The notes under the pieces: model-generated
Databases searched by the model: none
Seen by the model: the letters and a program-made list of their open reading frames with translations, nothing else
Told to the model about the DNA's origin: nothing
Part shown: one piece after another, positions 1 through 10,749 of the stretch
Layout of the letters: each line of letters opens with the position of its first letter
How positions within the stretch are numbered: position 1 is the first letter of the stretch
NCBI RefSeq assembly: GCF_030238365.1
Contig: NZ_JASSOT010000061.1
Span: 124,001-188,000, forward strand
Origin: Lelliottia wanjuensis
Lineage (GTDB): Bacteria; Pseudomonadota; Gammaproteobacteria; Enterobacterales; Enterobacteriaceae
Length of the DNA stretch: 64,000 nt
Reading direction: 5' to 3'
Translations under genes and position numbers: made by a program

Positions 1-252
1 GCGCATATATTACTTTCTGGGACTTATAAGTCAAACAATTTTCCACAAGCTTTTATCGTTTGCACAAATCACACTCAATTCGCATGTAAAAGCTGCAAAG
101 AGGGTGTTTTATAAACGGATTTTGCGGGCATCAGCACAGAAATCCTCAGGCTAAATTGCGGACTTTGGGCGAGATAAGGTCTGGAGAGTGACAAAAAACA
201 GAAGGAATGAAATCGAACGGTAACTTTATGCAGGAAGAATATCGAGAGGGTT

Positions 253-276
253 GCGTCTCGCCGGGCGGCGAGACGC
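253..276 (-). terminator. Hairpin downstream of csrA
   Basis: A perfect 10-bp inverted repeat (GCGTCTCGCC / GGCGAGACGC) with a 4-base loop lies just past the csrA stop. It is not followed by a T-run on the minus strand. It may therefore be an RNA-stabilising or processing hairpin rather than a classical intrinsic terminator. The first 250 bases of the window show no gene. Confidence 0.5.
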
Positions 277-283
277 GATAATA

Positions 284-469
284 TCAGTAACTGGACTGCT
301 GGGATTTTTCAGCCTGGATACGCTGGTAGATCTCTTCACGATGGACAGAGACTTCTTTAGGGGCGTTCACACCAATACGTACCTGGTTACCCTTCACCCC
401 TAAAACTGTCACGGTGACCTCATCCCCAATCATGAGGGTCTCACCAACTCGACGAGTCAGAATCAGCAT
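284..469 (-). CDS. csrA: Carbon storage regulator CsrA
   Basis: This 61-residue RNA-binding dimer represses or stabilises mRNAs by binding GGA motifs in their leaders, controlling glycogen, biofilm and motility genes. The sequence starts [16 protein letters not shown] and has the full family length; the N-terminal LILTRR and the RAEEIYQRI-like C-terminal helix (here HREEIYQRI) are intact. It lies downstream of alaS in the same orientation, as in E. coli, separated by about 240 bp that should hold its own promoters. Identification is secure. Confidence 0.98.
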
Positions 470-664
470 TCTTTGCTCCTTGAAAGATTAAAAGAGTCGG
501 GTCTCTTGTATCCCGGCATTATCCATCATATAACGCCAAAAAGTAAGCGATGACAAACACGTAATGTGTAAGCAGTCACGGCATCACATTCTGTTAAACG
601 TAAGTTTAGCCGATATACACAAACTCAACCTGACTTTATCGTTAGCGATAGCGTAGTGATAAGA

Positions 665-690
665 ACGCCATAACCCTGAAGTTATGGCGT
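665..690 (-). terminator. Hairpin after alaS
   Basis: ACGCCATAAC and GTTATGGCGT form a perfect 10-bp stem around a 6-base loop, about 20 bases past the alaS stop. On the minus strand it is followed by the T-containing tail TTCTTATC. It probably limits read-through from alaS into csrA. Confidence 0.6.
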
Positions 691-710
691 CTGTTTACGC
701 TTTGTAATTA

Positions 711-3338
711 TTACAGTTTAGCGCTTACCCAGCTTTCAACGCTGGCCAATGCTGCTGGAAGTGCTGCCACGTCCGTACCACCGGCTTGCGCCATGTCTGG
801 ACGACCACCACCTTTGCCACCCACCTGCTGGGCGACCATGCCAATCAATTCCCCTGCTTTCACGCGATCCGTCACATCCTTAGAGACGCCCGCAATCAGA
901 GAAACCTTACCTTCTGCCGCTGTCGCCAGGACGATAACCGTGGAACCGAGTTGGTTCTTGAGATCATCAACCATGGTGCGAAGCATCTTAGGCTCAACGC
1001 CTGCCAGTTCGCTGACCAGCAGTTTAACACCTTTAATATCAACCGCTTTGCTGGAAAGGTTTGCACTCTCCTGCACCGCAGCCTGCTCTTTCAGCTGCTG
1101 CAGCTCTTTTTCCAGCTGACGGGTACGTTCCAGCGCGCTACGCACTTTCTCGCCCAGGTTGTGGCTGTCGCCCTTCAGCAGCTGCGCAATGTCGTGCAGC
1201 TGATCGCTTTCTGCGTGCAGGCTCGCCATCGCACCTTCGCCGGTCACGGCTTCGATACGACGCACACCCGCCGCAGTACCTGATTCAGACAGGATACGGA
1301 ACAGGCCGATATCACCCGTACGCGAGGCGTGAGTACCGCCGCACAGTTCGGTAGAGAAATCACCCATGCTCAGCACACGAACGCGCTCGTCGTATTTCTC
1401 GCCGAACAGCGCCATCGCCCCTTTCGCTTTCGCTGCTTCCAGATCCATGATGTGGGTCTCGATAGGCAGGTTACGACGAATCTGAGCGTTGACCATGTCT
1501 TCCACCGCGCGGATTTCAGACGGTTTCATCGCTTCGAAATGGGAGAAGTCAAAACGCAGCACTTTGTCATTGACCAGAGAACCTTTCTGAGCAACGTGTG
1601 TACCCAGTACATCGCGCAGAGCGGCGTGCATCAGGTGCGTGGCAGAGTGGTTCAGACGAATGCGCGCACGGCGAGCTTCATCCACTTCCGCTTTCACGCC
1701 CGCACCCACTTTCAGGGAGCCTGAAGCGAGTTTGCCGACGTGACCAATTGCCTGGCCGTATTTCTGAGTATCGGTGACGGTAAAGGCAAAGTCGTTACCT
1801 TTCAGTGCGCCTTTATCGCCCACCTGGCCGCCCGATTCCGCGTAGAACGGCGTTTTGTCCAGAACCACAACCGCATCCTGGCCTGCGCTGATGCTGTCCA
1901 CGGCTTTGCCGTCAACAAACAGCGCGGTCACTTTGCCGGTCAGTTCCAGATGATCGTAACCCTGGAATTCAGACGCGCTATCCACGCGGATCATCGCGTT
2001 GTAGTCTGCGCCGAAACCGCTGGATTCACGCGCACGGCGGCGCTGCTCTTCCATTGCGGCTTCAAAGCCTGCTTCGTCTACTTTAATGTTGCGCTCACGG
2101 CACACGTCGGCGGTCAGATCGACCGGGAAGCCGTAGGTGTCGTACAGACGGAATGCGGTGTCACCATCCAGCGTATCGCCGGTCAGCTTAGACAGCTCTT
2201 CGTCGAGCAGAGCCAGACCGCGCTCAAGGGTACGCGCAAACTGCTCTTCTTCGGTTTTCAGAACCTGCTCAACCTGCGCCTGCTGGCGTTTCAGTTCGTC
2301 GCCCGCTGCGCCCATGACGCCAACCAGTGGCCCCACCAGCTTATAGAAGAAGGTGTCTTTCGCGCCCAGCATGTTGCCGTGACGGATCGCACGACGAATG
2401 ATACGACGCAGCACGTAGCCACGGTTCTCATTCGACGGGATAACGCCGTCGGCAATCAGGAACGCACAAGAACGAATATGGTCCGCGATAACGCGCAGGG
2501 ATTTGTTGCTCAGATCGGTCGCACCGGTCACTTCCGCCACGGATTTGATCAGGGTGCTGAACAGATCGATGTCGTAGTTGGAGTTGACGTGCTGCAGAAC
2601 AGCCGCGATACGCTCCAGACCCATACCGGTGTCCACAGACGGCTTCGGCAGCGGTTCCATGGTGCCGTCAATCTGACGGTTGAACTGCATGAAGACGATG
2701 TTCCAGATCTCAATGTAGCGATCGCCGTCTTCTTCTGCGGTTCCCGGAGGGCCGCCCCAGATGTGGTCGCCGTGATCGTAGAAGATCTCGGTGCACGGAC
2801 CGCAAGGACCGGTGTCACCCATCTGCCAGAAGTTGTCAGACGCGTAAGGCGCGCCTTTGTTGTCGCCGATGCGAATAATGCGCTCACGCGGGATACCGAC
2901 TTCTTTTTCCCAGATTTCGTAAGCTTCATCATCGGTTTCGTAGACAGTTACCCACAGACGCTCTTTCGGCAGGTTGAACCAGTTTTCACCGGTCAGCAGT
3001 TCCCACGCGTATTGAATAGCGTCGTGTTTGAAGTAGTCGCCGAAGCTGAAGTTGCCCAGCATCTCGAAGAAAGTATGGTGACGTGCGGTGTAGCCGACGT
3101 TTTCCAGATCGTTGTGTTTACCGCCCGCACGCACGCAACGCTGTGACGTTGTGGCGCGGGAATAATTACGCTTGTCGAGACCAAGGAAAACATCCTTGAA
3201 CTGGTTCATCCCGGCGTTGGTAAACAGAAGAGTCGGGTCATTGTTCGGTACCAGGGAGCTGCTGGCAACAACCTGGTGTCCCTTACTATGGAAAAAGTCG
3301 AGAAACGCCTGACGGATCTCAGCGGTGCTCTTGCTCAT
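711..3338 (-). CDS. alaS: Alanine--tRNA ligase
   Basis: This class II aminoacyl-tRNA synthetase charges tRNA-Ala. The protein is 875 residues (E. coli 876) and begins [16 protein letters not shown]. The N-terminal catalytic domain (about 1-440) is followed by the editing domain with the zinc motif [11 protein letters not shown] (about 665-675) and the C-terminal C-Ala domain, ending in the glycine-rich [15 protein letters not shown]. It sits between recX and csrA, the conserved enterobacterial order. Several long open frames antisense to it are composition artefacts. Confidence 0.99.
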   Translation of the reverse strand: MSKSTAEIRQAFLDFFHSKGHQVVASSSLVPNNDPTLLFTNAGMNQFKDVFLGLDKRNYSRATTSQRCVRAGGKHNDLENVGYTARHHTFFEMLGNFSFGDYFKHDAIQYAWELLTGENWFNLPKERLWVTVYETDDEAYEIWEKEVGIPRERIIRIGDNKGAPYASDNFWQMGDTGPCGPCTEIFYDHGDHIWGGPPGTAEEDGDRYIEIWNIVFMQFNRQIDGTMEPLPKPSVDTGMGLERIAAVLQHVNSNYDIDLFSTLIKSVAEVTGATDLSNKSLRVIADHIRSCAFLIADGVIPSNENRGYVLRRIIRRAIRHGNMLGAKDTFFYKLVGPLVGVMGAAGDELKRQQAQVEQVLKTEEEQFARTLERGLALLDEELSKLTGDTLDGDTAFRLYDTYGFPVDLTADVCRERNIKVDEAGFEAAMEEQRRRARESSGFGADYNAMIRVDSASEFQGYDHLELTGKVTALFVDGKAVDSISAGQDAVVVLDKTPFYAESGGQVGDKGALKGNDFAFTVTDTQKYGQAIGHVGKLASGSLKVGAGVKAEVDEARRARIRLNHSATHLMHAALRDVLGTHVAQKGSLVNDKVLRFDFSHFEAMKPSEIRAVEDMVNAQIRRNLPIETHIMDLEAAKAKGAMALFGEKYDERVRVLSMGDFSTELCGGTHASRTGDIGLFRILSESGTAAGVRRIEAVTGEGAMASLHAESDQLHDIAQLLKGDSHNLGEKVRSALERTRQLEKELQQLKEQAAVQESANLSSKAVDIKGVKLLVSELAGVEPKMLRTMVDDLKNQLGSTVIVLATAAEGKVSLIAGVSKDVTDRVKAGELIGMVAQQVGGKGGGRPDMAQAGGTDVAALPAALASVESWVSAKL

Positions 3339-3469
3339 AATTATCCTGAAATCAAGCTAACGAAATGTCGCAGCCAGCCTGTCTCTGTTGATGCCCGGAC
3401 GGACTGACTACTGGAAAAAGTGGGAATAAGATAAGTTTTCTTGCAAGGGAAGTAAAATCCCGCATGCGC

Positions 3470-3970
3470 TCAATCGGCAAAATTACGCCATATATCCTGA
3501 ATATCTTCCATCAGGAAGCCGCGGTACAACAAAAATCGCTGGATTTTGACTTTTTCTGAAAATTCGCGCGAAAGGGGTTCACCGTACTTGCGCACGGCCT
3601 GCTCGCGGGCCAGTTCACACCAGTCAATGTCGCATTCACGCATCGCCTGTTCGGTGGCCTCACGAGGGATACCTTTTTGGTTGAGTTCCTGACGGATCCT
3701 GGCCGGGCCATAACCCTTGCGGCTGCGGCTGGCGATAAAGCGAGTCACAAAACGACTGTCGTCGAGATAATGGTATTCATAGCACCAGGCAATGACGCGG
3801 TCATAATCTTCTGCCGTGGCATCGATAGCTTCCGGGCCGTTTTTCCCCATCACCGGAGCCGAGAGTTTGCGGCGCAGCTCTTGTTCACTGTGGTCACGCA
3901 CCGCCAGAATGCGCACTGCGCGATCCAGTAAACGCGCGTAGGCAGGGCGACGCGGGGTGTTTTCGCTCAT
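3470..3970 (-). CDS. recX: Regulatory protein RecX
   Basis: RecX binds the RecA filament and inhibits its ATPase and strand exchange. The 166-residue protein has the three-helix repeat organisation of the family ([11 protein letters not shown] near the N-terminus) and the conserved [11 protein letters not shown] segment. It lies 67 bp downstream of recA behind a hairpin and is probably expressed by limited read-through from the recA promoter, so it is SOS-controlled. Confidence 0.97.
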   Translation of the reverse strand: MSENTPRRPAYARLLDRAVRILAVRDHSEQELRRKLSAPVMGKNGPEAIDATAEDYDRVIAWCYEYHYLDDSRFVTRFIASRSRKGYGPARIRQELNQKGIPREATEQAMRECDIDWCELAREQAVRKYGEPLSREFSEKVKIQRFLLYRGFLMEDIQDIWRNFAD

Positions 3971-3995
3971 AACAAACCTGCTGTTTTACAAATGC

Positions 3996-4020
3996 AAAAA
4001 GGGCCGCAATCGCAGCCCTT
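3996..4020 (-). terminator. recA-recX intergenic attenuator hairpin
   Basis: On the minus strand AAGGGCTGC-GATT-GCGGCCCTT followed by TTT forms a stem with one G-T pair and a short T-tail between the recA and recX reading frames. In E. coli the equivalent terminator lets only a minority of transcripts continue into recX. Confidence 0.75.
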
Positions 4021-4037
4021 GTTTTTAGAAGAAGTGG

Positions 4038-5156
<1,119 letters not shown>

Positions 5157-5159
5157 TTA

Positions 5160-5179
5160 TACTGTATGGTCATACAGTA
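5160..5179. promoter_or_regulatory. LexA (SOS) box of recA
   Basis: TACTGTATGGTCATACAGTA is an almost perfect 20-bp palindrome matching CTGT-N8-ACAG and nearly identical to the E. coli recA operator. It abuts the stop of pncC and lies upstream of recA. Confidence 0.97.
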
Positions 5180-5677
5180 TCAAGTGTTTTGTAGAAATTG
5201 TTGCCAGAGCGTTTTTAACGCGTATTCCGTCGCCTGTCTGCGCACGCTTTCGCGGTCACCGCTGAAGCATTCGCGGAAGGTAACGCCCTGCCCCTGCGAG
5301 GTCGCAAAACCAAACCAGACGGTGCCGACCGGTTTCACATCGCTGCCGCCATCCGGCCCGGCGATGCCGCTGATGGAGATCGCGTAATCCGCACGCGCGG
5401 CTTTGAGCGCGCCTATCGCCATTTCCACCACGACCGGTTCGCTCACCGCGCCGTGCTGTTCGAGCGTCGATTCACGCACGCCAATCATCTGGGCTTTGGC
5501 TTCGTTACTGTAGGTGACAAAACTGCGTTCGAACCAGGCGGAGCTCCCCGCGATGTCCGTAATCACTTTTGCCACCCAGCCGCCGGTGCAGGATTCTGCC
5601 GTCGTTAAGGTCGCGCCGCGCTGCTTCAACGCCAGCCCGACAACTTCGCTCAGCTGCATCAATTCATGGTCAGTCAT
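5180..5677 (-). CDS. pncC: NMN amidohydrolase PncC (CinA C-terminal type)
   Basis: PncC deamidates nicotinamide mononucleotide in pyridine-nucleotide salvage. The 165-residue form starting MTDHELMQLSE matches E. coli YgaD/PncC in length. TTAESCTGGWVAKVITDIAGSS near the N-terminus and SGIAGPDGGSDVKPVGTVWF are the CinA-C active-site segments. An alternative Met lies one codon upstream and a longer frame starts at 5728. It sits directly before the recA SOS promoter, as in E. coli. Confidence 0.96.
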   Translation of the reverse strand: MTDHELMQLSEVVGLALKQRGATLTTAESCTGGWVAKVITDIAGSSAWFERSFVTYSNEAKAQMIGVRESTLEQHGAVSEPVVVEMAIGALKAARADYAISISGIAGPDGGSDVKPVGTVWFGFATSQGQGVTFRECFSGDRESVRRQATEYALKTLWQQFLQNT

Positions 5678-5770
5678 CATCGCTTCAGGCTCCTGAAAAA
5701 CATGCAGCACAAGATAGCACTTTCTCATGGGATATGGGGATGAGGTTCCGGTTTTACGAGGAGGCTTCAG

Positions 5771-5799
5771 AAAAAAGCCGACGCGGTCGCATCGGCTTT
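5771..5799 (-). terminator. Intrinsic terminator of the zinc-uptake operon
   Basis: On the minus strand AAAGCCGATGC / GCGTCGGCTTTTTT forms a GC-rich stem followed by six T. It lies 10-40 bases past the stop of the substrate-binding protein gene and isolates the operon from pncC. Confidence 0.85.
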
Positions 5800-5809
5800 G
5801 AAAAGCGAA

Positions 5810-6688
5810 TTACTTCATGCTGTCGGCGAGCGTATTCACGTTGTGGCGAAAGGCGTTCACATAGGTGTCCGCCACGCCGCCTTTGGCGGAGAGCGCTTCA
5901 GGATAGAGTTCACCGCCCGGCTGCGCGCCCGTCGCACTGGCAATTTGCTTCACCAGACGCGGATCGAGCTGGTTTTCCATAAACCAGGTTTTAACCCCGT
6001 CAGCCTTAATCTGATTGATGATCTCAGCCACCTGCGCGGCGCTGGCCTCGCTCTCGGATGACAGCCCTTGCGGTGCCATAAAGGTCACGCCGTAGGCGCG
6101 GCTGAAATAGCCGAAAGCGTCATGGCTGGTGAGCACTTTACGTTTCTCCTGCGGGATAGCACTAAAGCGCGATTTCGCCCAGCCGTCGAGCTGTGTCAGC
6201 TGCGCAATGTAAGGTTTGCCCGTAACCTCCAGCGCCGCTTTCTCTTGCGGATCAGCCTTGACCAGCCCCGCCAGAATATTTTGCGCGTATAACGCCCCAT
6301 TGGCGGCGCTGTTCCAGGCGTGCGGATCGGTCACGGTTTTGCCGTCTTCCTCCAGGGTATGTGTTTTGATCCCGGCTGATGCGACGACCAGCGTGCCTTT
6401 AAAGCCCGAGGCTTTCACCAGACGATCCAGCCACCCTTCCAGCCCGAGGCCGTTGACCACCACCACATCTGCCTTACTTAACGCGGCGCTGTCTTTCGGC
6501 GACGGCTCAAAGGTATGCGGATCGCCGTCCGGTCCCACCAGCGTGGTGACCTTCACATGATCGCCGCCCACTTCCTGGGTGATGTCTCCCAGAATAGAAA
6601 AACTGGTCACCACGTTCAGCGTCTTTGCCAGCGCGCCGTGAGACATCAGCCCCAGCGCGAGCGCCATCATTATTCCTGTCTTCTTCAT
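5810..6688 (-). CDS. Zinc (metal) ABC transporter, periplasmic binding protein
   Basis: This is a cluster A-I (ZnuA/TroA-type) metal-binding lipocalin-like periplasmic receptor that hands metal to the permease encoded just upstream. I start at MKKTGIMMALALG (292 residues, AGGGGA site upstream), which gives a cleavable signal peptide ending near GALA-KT; an in-frame Met at 6811 would lie inside the permease gene. Likely ligands are His in DPHTFEPSP, the His in TDPHAW, the His in VLTSHDAFGYF and an acidic residue in MENQLDPR. There is no long His-rich loop. The Zur-like box upstream of the operon argues for zinc rather than manganese; specificity is otherwise inferred. Confidence 0.88.
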   Translation of the reverse strand: MKKTGIMMALALGLMSHGALAKTLNVVTSFSILGDITQEVGGDHVKVTTLVGPDGDPHTFEPSPKDSAALSKADVVVVNGLGLEGWLDRLVKASGFKGTLVVASAGIKTHTLEEDGKTVTDPHAWNSAANGALYAQNILAGLVKADPQEKAALEVTGKPYIAQLTQLDGWAKSRFSAIPQEKRKVLTSHDAFGYFSRAYGVTFMAPQGLSSESEASAAQVAEIINQIKADGVKTWFMENQLDPRLVKQIASATGAQPGGELYPEALSAKGGVADTYVNAFRHNVNTLADSMK

Positions 6689-6702
6689 CTTTTCCCCTTG
6701 CG

Positions 6703-7551
6703 TTAAAAAAGCGCGCGCAGCCTGCTGCGCGAGCCACATAAAACCGAAATAAAGAACCATGCGCTTGCGGTCAGCACGATGGAGGGCCCGGCAGGCAAGC
6801 TCGCCGCCCACGACAGGCTCAATCCGAGCCAGGCGCAGAACACGCCGCTGACGCCCGCCATCAGCAGCAGTCCCGGCAGAGTATGCATCCAGCAGCGTGC
6901 GGCCACGGCGGGGAGCATCATCAGTCCTACCGCCATCAGCGTGCCGAGCACCTGGAATCCAGCGACCAGGTTCAGCACCAGCAATGCCAGGAACAAACCG
7001 TGTAACAGTGCGGGAAGCCGTCGGGAATTAACCTGCAGCCACGCGGTATCAAAGGCCTCGGTGACCAGCCCCCGGTAAAACAGCGCCAGCAGCATTAAGG
7101 TCAGGCCGCAGACGCCCGCCACGAATAGCGCCGCATCGTTATCCACCGCCAGAATCGAGCCAAAAAGCAGATGCAACAGATCGACGTTTGACCCGCGCAG
7201 GGAAACCAGCGTGACGCCGAGCGCCAGCGAGCCCAGATACAGCCCGGCAAAGCTGGCGTCCTCTTTCAGGGGCGTGCGTCGACTAACCAGGCCTGCCACC
7301 AGCGCCACGACGATCCCGGCGATGAACCCGCCAAGACTCATCGCCAGCAAAGACATTCCGCTGACCAGATACCCCACCGCCACGCCCGGTAAAATGGCGT
7401 GCGACAGTGCATCGCCCATCAGGCTCATCCGCCGGAGCAGTAAGAAAACGCCAAGCATCGTGGTGCTGACGGAGAGCGCGAGGCACACCACCAGCGCGCG
7501 GCGCATAAAGCCGTATTCGATGAACGGCTGGAAGAAAATATGCCAGATCAT
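6703..7551 (-). CDS. Zinc (metal) ABC transporter, permease
   Basis: This is the integral membrane subunit of an ABC-3 family metal importer (ZnuB/YfeC/SitC type). The 282-residue form starts MIWHIFFQPFIEYGFMRRAL; its ATG overlaps the ATPase stop (ATGA), so the two are translationally coupled. About eight or nine hydrophobic segments are visible, together with the family segment LGVFLLLRRMSLMGDALSHAILPGVAVGY. It lies between the ATPase and binding-protein genes of the same operon. Confidence 0.92.
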   Translation of the reverse strand: MIWHIFFQPFIEYGFMRRALVVCLALSVSTTMLGVFLLLRRMSLMGDALSHAILPGVAVGYLVSGMSLLAMSLGGFIAGIVVALVAGLVSRRTPLKEDASFAGLYLGSLALGVTLVSLRGSNVDLLHLLFGSILAVDNDAALFVAGVCGLTLMLLALFYRGLVTEAFDTAWLQVNSRRLPALLHGLFLALLVLNLVAGFQVLGTLMAVGLMMLPAVAARCWMHTLPGLLLMAGVSGVFCAWLGLSLSWAASLPAGPSIVLTASAWFFISVLCGSRSRLRALF

Positions 7552-8201
7552 GCGACTCTCACCCGCTCGGTGCCCCAATGAGGCGTCGCCGTATCGAGGC
7601 GCAACGTCTGCGGAAAATGGCGCGACACGCGTTCGCTGTCGTGTAATACCGCCAGCACCGTCTGCCCGCTCAGATACATGTCCAGCATCAGCTCCATCAG
7701 CACGTTACAGGTGGCTTCATCGACGCCGGTAAAAGGCTCGTCCAGCATCACCAGCGGCGCGTTCTGCACCAGCACGCGGGCGAAAAGCATGCGCTGGAAC
7801 TGGCCGCCCGAGAGTTCGTCGATGGTGGCGGTCCCAAGATCCTCAAGACCGACGCGTTCAAGCGCTTCAGCGATCCTGAGCCGGGTTTCGCGGCGATACG
7901 CCTTCAGCAGGGAGATTTTCGGCCAGCAGCCCATGCTCACCACGTCCTGAACAGTCAGCGGGAACTGCGCTTCCAGGGAGTGACGCTGCGCCAGCCAGCC
8001 GATCGTCGGGCGTTTTTCGCGCCAGCGAAATCCCCCGCTGACCGGCGGAATAAATCCCGCCAGGGTTTTGAGCAGCGTCGATTTGCCGCAGCCGTTGGCC
8101 CCGACAATCGCCGTCATGCTGCCGCGCTCGATGACGCCGTTGAGCGCCTGAGTCACCGGCTGGCGGTCGTATCCCGCCACCAGGTTTTGCAGTTCAATCA
8201 T
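7548..8201 (-). CDS. Zinc (metal) ABC transporter, ATP-binding protein
   Basis: This subunit powers metal import through the adjacent permease. The 217-residue form starts MIELQNLVAGYDRQPV. Walker A is GANGCGKST (about 33-41), the signature is LSGGQFQR (about 125-132) and Walker B/D-loop is LVMLDEPFTGVD; the H-loop His is in LAVLHDSERV. I reject the longer in-frame start at 8333 because the upstream segment in this frame is unconserved and overlaps a separate microprotein frame whose stop overlaps this ATG. Confidence 0.93.
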   Translation of the reverse strand: MIELQNLVAGYDRQPVTQALNGVIERGSMTAIVGANGCGKSTLLKTLAGFIPPVSGGFRWREKRPTIGWLAQRHSLEAQFPLTVQDVVSMGCWPKISLLKAYRRETRLRIAEALERVGLEDLGTATIDELSGGQFQRMLFARVLVQNAPLVMLDEPFTGVDEATCNVLMELMLDMYLSGQTVLAVLHDSERVSRHFPQTLRLDTATPHWGTERVRVA

Positions 8202-8299
8202 GGAAGAACCACCGCCCAGCGCACCGCCAGGCCAATGAGCACAATCAGAATGGCCGCCAGCCACAGCCGGTTGAGCGCGGAAAGAGAAAAGAGAGACAT
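8198..8299 (-). CDS. Membrane microprotein (33 aa) leading the zinc-uptake operon
   Basis: This unlisted small frame starts at an ATG at 8299 behind GGCGGTGCAACG and encodes MSLFSLSALNRLW, then a hydrophobic run LAAILIVLIGLAV, then RWAVVLP and TGA. The stop overlaps the ATPase start as ATGA, the same coupling used between the ATPase and permease. It is the first frame after the Zur-like box. Seen: one strong transmembrane segment flanked by Arg, with a short tail. Inferred: a single-pass inner-membrane peptide that assembles with or regulates the ABC importer, or a leader that sets ATPase translation. I do not recognise a named family. Confidence 0.65.
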   Translation of the reverse strand: MSLFSLSALNRLWLAAILIVLIGLAVRWAVVLP

Positions 8300-8318
8300 C
8301 GTTGCACCGCCAATAAAT

Positions 8319-8331
8319 GTTATAACATAAC
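8319..8331. promoter_or_regulatory. Putative Zur box
   Basis: GTTATAACATAAC differs at one position from the Zur core GTTATANTATAAC and is embedded in the longer dyad AATGTTATAACATAACAAT. It lies 20 bp upstream of the microprotein start, where zinc-loaded Zur would block transcription of the importer operon. Confidence 0.72.
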
Positions 8332-8410
8332 AATAATCAAATGCGATGCGGATGTAAACGCGAATCAAAAAGAGGGAGTGTGGCGAAATGTTTCTGTGCG
8401 GAGGAGTGTG

Positions 8411-8469
8411 TTGCCCGGTGGCGCTTCGCTTACCGGGCCTACAAAACCGTCGTAGCCGCCACCCGGCAA
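8411..8469. repeat. REP/BIME-type palindromic repeats
   Basis: Two inverted REP-like units, TTGCCCGGTGGCGCTTCGC..ACCGGGCCTAC and GTAGCCGCCACCCGGCAA, lie between mltB and the zinc operon. A near-identical pair occurs at 23.4 kb. Such extragenic elements are dispersed in enterobacterial genomes and affect mRNA 3' stability. Confidence 0.85.
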
Positions 8470-8481
8470 TCTCAAAGCAAA

Positions 8482-9582
8482 CTACTGACTAAACGGCGAC
8501 GTCCCCGGAACGCGCGCCAGCGAGACCGCCTGACCAAGCTGCCACACGGCCATCGCATAGTGCGTGCTGTGGTTATAGCGGGTGATGGTGTAGAAGTTTG
8601 GCAGACCGTACCAGTACTGATAGCCGGTGCCGATATCCAGACGCAGCAGGCTGGCCGTCTGATGATTACCCAACGATTGCATCGGCGTTAAACCTGCCGC
8701 CGCCAGCTGCGACACGCTGTAGTTGGTTTTGAAGCCATTCTCCAGCCCTGGCGCCTGGCCGTTCGCCTGCACCGCCACCGGATCGCCCTTCACCCAGCCG
8801 TGCGCTTTGAAGTAGTTCGCCACGCTGCCGATGGCATCCACCGGATCCCATAGATTGATATGCCCGTCGCCGTTAAAGTCGACCGCATACTCTTTATAGG
8901 AGGACGGCATAAACTGGCCGTAGCCCATCGCGCCTGCGAAGGAACCTTTCAGATCGAGCGGATCGTCCTGCTCGTCGCGCGCCATCAGCAGGAAGGTTTC
9001 CAGCTCAGACTGGAAGTATTCCGCACGACGCGGATAGTTAAAGGAGAGCGTCGCCAGCGCATCGAGAATGCGGGTTTTGCCCATCACGCGGCCCCAGCGG
9101 GTTTCGACGCCGATAATCCCGACGATAATTTCCGGCGGCACGCCGTACACCTGCCACGCGCGCGTCAGGGCATCCTCATACTGATTCCAGAACGCCACGC
9201 CGTTTTGCACGTTGTCCGGGGTGATGAATTGTTTGCGATAGCGCAGCCACGCGCCGTTTGGCCCGGTCGGCACCTGCGCCGTCGGTGCCTGGCGGTCCAT
9301 CAGACGCAGCACGTAGTCCAGACGTTTCGCCTGAGACAGAATCTCGTGCAGCTGCTGTTTGTTGAACCCATGTTTGTTCACCATCTTATCAATGAACTGC
9401 TCGGCGGCCGCGTTGTTCGCGAAATCCCCGCCCATCTGCATCATGTTGTGCTGCGGCTCGAGGAGAAAACCACCCGATGGGGTGCCCGCCGTCTGTTGAA
9501 CTTCCTCTGTTTTCGGTTTGCTGCTACAGGCAGCAAGCATAATCAGCGCGGGTAGGAGCGCTGCGTAACGACGCTTGACCAT
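8482..9582 (-). CDS. mltB: Membrane-bound lytic murein transglycosylase B
   Basis: MltB cleaves the MurNAc-GlcNAc bond of peptidoglycan to give 1,6-anhydro-muropeptides and is anchored in the outer membrane. The 366-residue protein has a lipoprotein signal with lipobox MLAAC (Cys19), the catalytic segment GIIGVETRWGR (catalytic Glu near 166), and the downstream AGAMGYGQFMPSSY. Length is close to E. coli (361). Its conserved neighbour pncC is separated from it here by the zinc operon. Confidence 0.97.
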   Translation of the reverse strand: MVKRRYAALLPALIMLAACSSKPKTEEVQQTAGTPSGGFLLEPQHNMMQMGGDFANNAAAEQFIDKMVNKHGFNKQQLHEILSQAKRLDYVLRLMDRQAPTAQVPTGPNGAWLRYRKQFITPDNVQNGVAFWNQYEDALTRAWQVYGVPPEIIVGIIGVETRWGRVMGKTRILDALATLSFNYPRRAEYFQSELETFLLMARDEQDDPLDLKGSFAGAMGYGQFMPSSYKEYAVDFNGDGHINLWDPVDAIGSVANYFKAHGWVKGDPVAVQANGQAPGLENGFKTNYSVSQLAAAGLTPMQSLGNHQTASLLRLDIGTGYQYWYGLPNFYTITRYNHSTHYAMAVWQLGQAVSLARVPGTSPFSQ

Positions 9583-9783
9583 GAGACATCCATTTAAACG
9601 AATTCGATAAGTGGCAAGTATGGTAAAGCATCCTCAATGCCTCAAGGAAGCGGTTCTGCGACCCTTCGCAAAACTTTTGTCATTCCTTAAGATTCTGACC
9701 TTTCGAATGCACTATCATGAGCGCTGCCCTTCTGTTTGCTCCGCGCAGACAGGAAGAGAAAGGAACGCTAACCGGAGAGAAAG

Positions 9784-10749
9784 ATGAGTGATTTTCTGCT
9801 AAACACAGGCCGTCAGACGTTAATGCTGGAGCTTCAGGAAGCCAGCCGACTGCCGGAAAGGCTGGGCGAGGATTTTGTCCGCGCGGCCAATACCATCATC
9901 CATTGCGAAGGCAAAGTGATTGTCGCAGGCATCGGGAAGTCCGGCCATATCGGCAAGAAAATTGCCGCCACCCTCGCCAGCACCGGCACCCCCGCCTTCT
10001 TTGTCCATCCGGCCGAAGCGCTGCATGGCGATCTGGGGATGATTGAAAGCCGCGACGTGATGCTGTTTATCTCCTACTCCGGCTCGGCGAAAGAGCTCGA
10101 TTTAATCATTCCGCGCCTGCAGGAAAAATCGGTCGCCCTGCTGGCGATGACCGGAAAATCACGCTCACCGCTGGCGCTGGCCGCCAAAGCCACGCTGGAT
10201 ATTTCTGTGGAACGCGAAGCCTGCCCGATGCATCTCGCCCCGACCTCCAGCACCGTCAACACCCTGATGATGGGCGATGCGCTGGCGATGGCGGTAATGC
10301 AGGCGCGCGGCTTTAACGAAGAAGATTTTGCCCGCTCGCATCCGGCGGGTGCGCTGGGCGCGCGGTTGCTGAACAAAGTGCATCATCTGATGCGCACCGA
10401 CGACGCCATCCCGCAGGTGAAACTCACCACCAGCGTGATGGACGCAATGCTCGAACTGAGCCGCACCGGCCTGGGGTTAGTCGCCGTGTGTGATGAGACC
10501 GGGCTGGTCAAAGGGGTCTTTACCGACGGCGACCTGCGTCGCTGGCTGGTCGGCGGCGGCAAACTGGAAGCCATCGTCAGCGATGCCATGACCACCGGCG
10601 GCCTGACGCTCAACGCCGAAAGCCGCGCCATCGAAGCCAAAGAGATCCTGATGAAACGCAAAATCACCGCCGCACCGGTGGTGGACGACAGCGGCAAGCT
10701 GTGCGGCGCGATCAACCTGCAGGATTTCTATCAGGCCGGAATTATCTAG
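9784..10749 (+). CDS. gutQ: Arabinose-5-phosphate isomerase GutQ
   Basis: GutQ interconverts ribulose-5-phosphate and arabinose-5-phosphate, the Kdo precursor, as a paralogue of KdsD. The 321-residue protein has an N-terminal SIS domain ([37 protein letters not shown]) and two C-terminal CBS domains (about 205-321). In E. coli it ends the sorbitol operon srlAEBD-gutM-srlR; none of those genes is present here, so gutQ stands alone between mltB and norR. Its stop overlaps the norR stop tail to tail. Confidence 0.96.
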   Translation: MSDFLLNTGRQTLMLELQEASRLPERLGEDFVRAANTIIHCEGKVIVAGIGKSGHIGKKIAATLASTGTPAFFVHPAEALHGDLGMIESRDVMLFISYSGSAKELDLIIPRLQEKSVALLAMTGKSRSPLALAAKATLDISVEREACPMHLAPTSSTVNTLMMGDALAMAVMQARGFNEEDFARSHPAGALGARLLNKVHHLMRTDDAIPQVKLTTSVMDAMLELSRTGLGLVAVCDETGLVKGVFTDGDLRRWLVGGGKLEAIVSDAMTTGGLTLNAESRAIEAKEILMKRKITAAPVVDDSGKLCGAINLQDFYQAGII

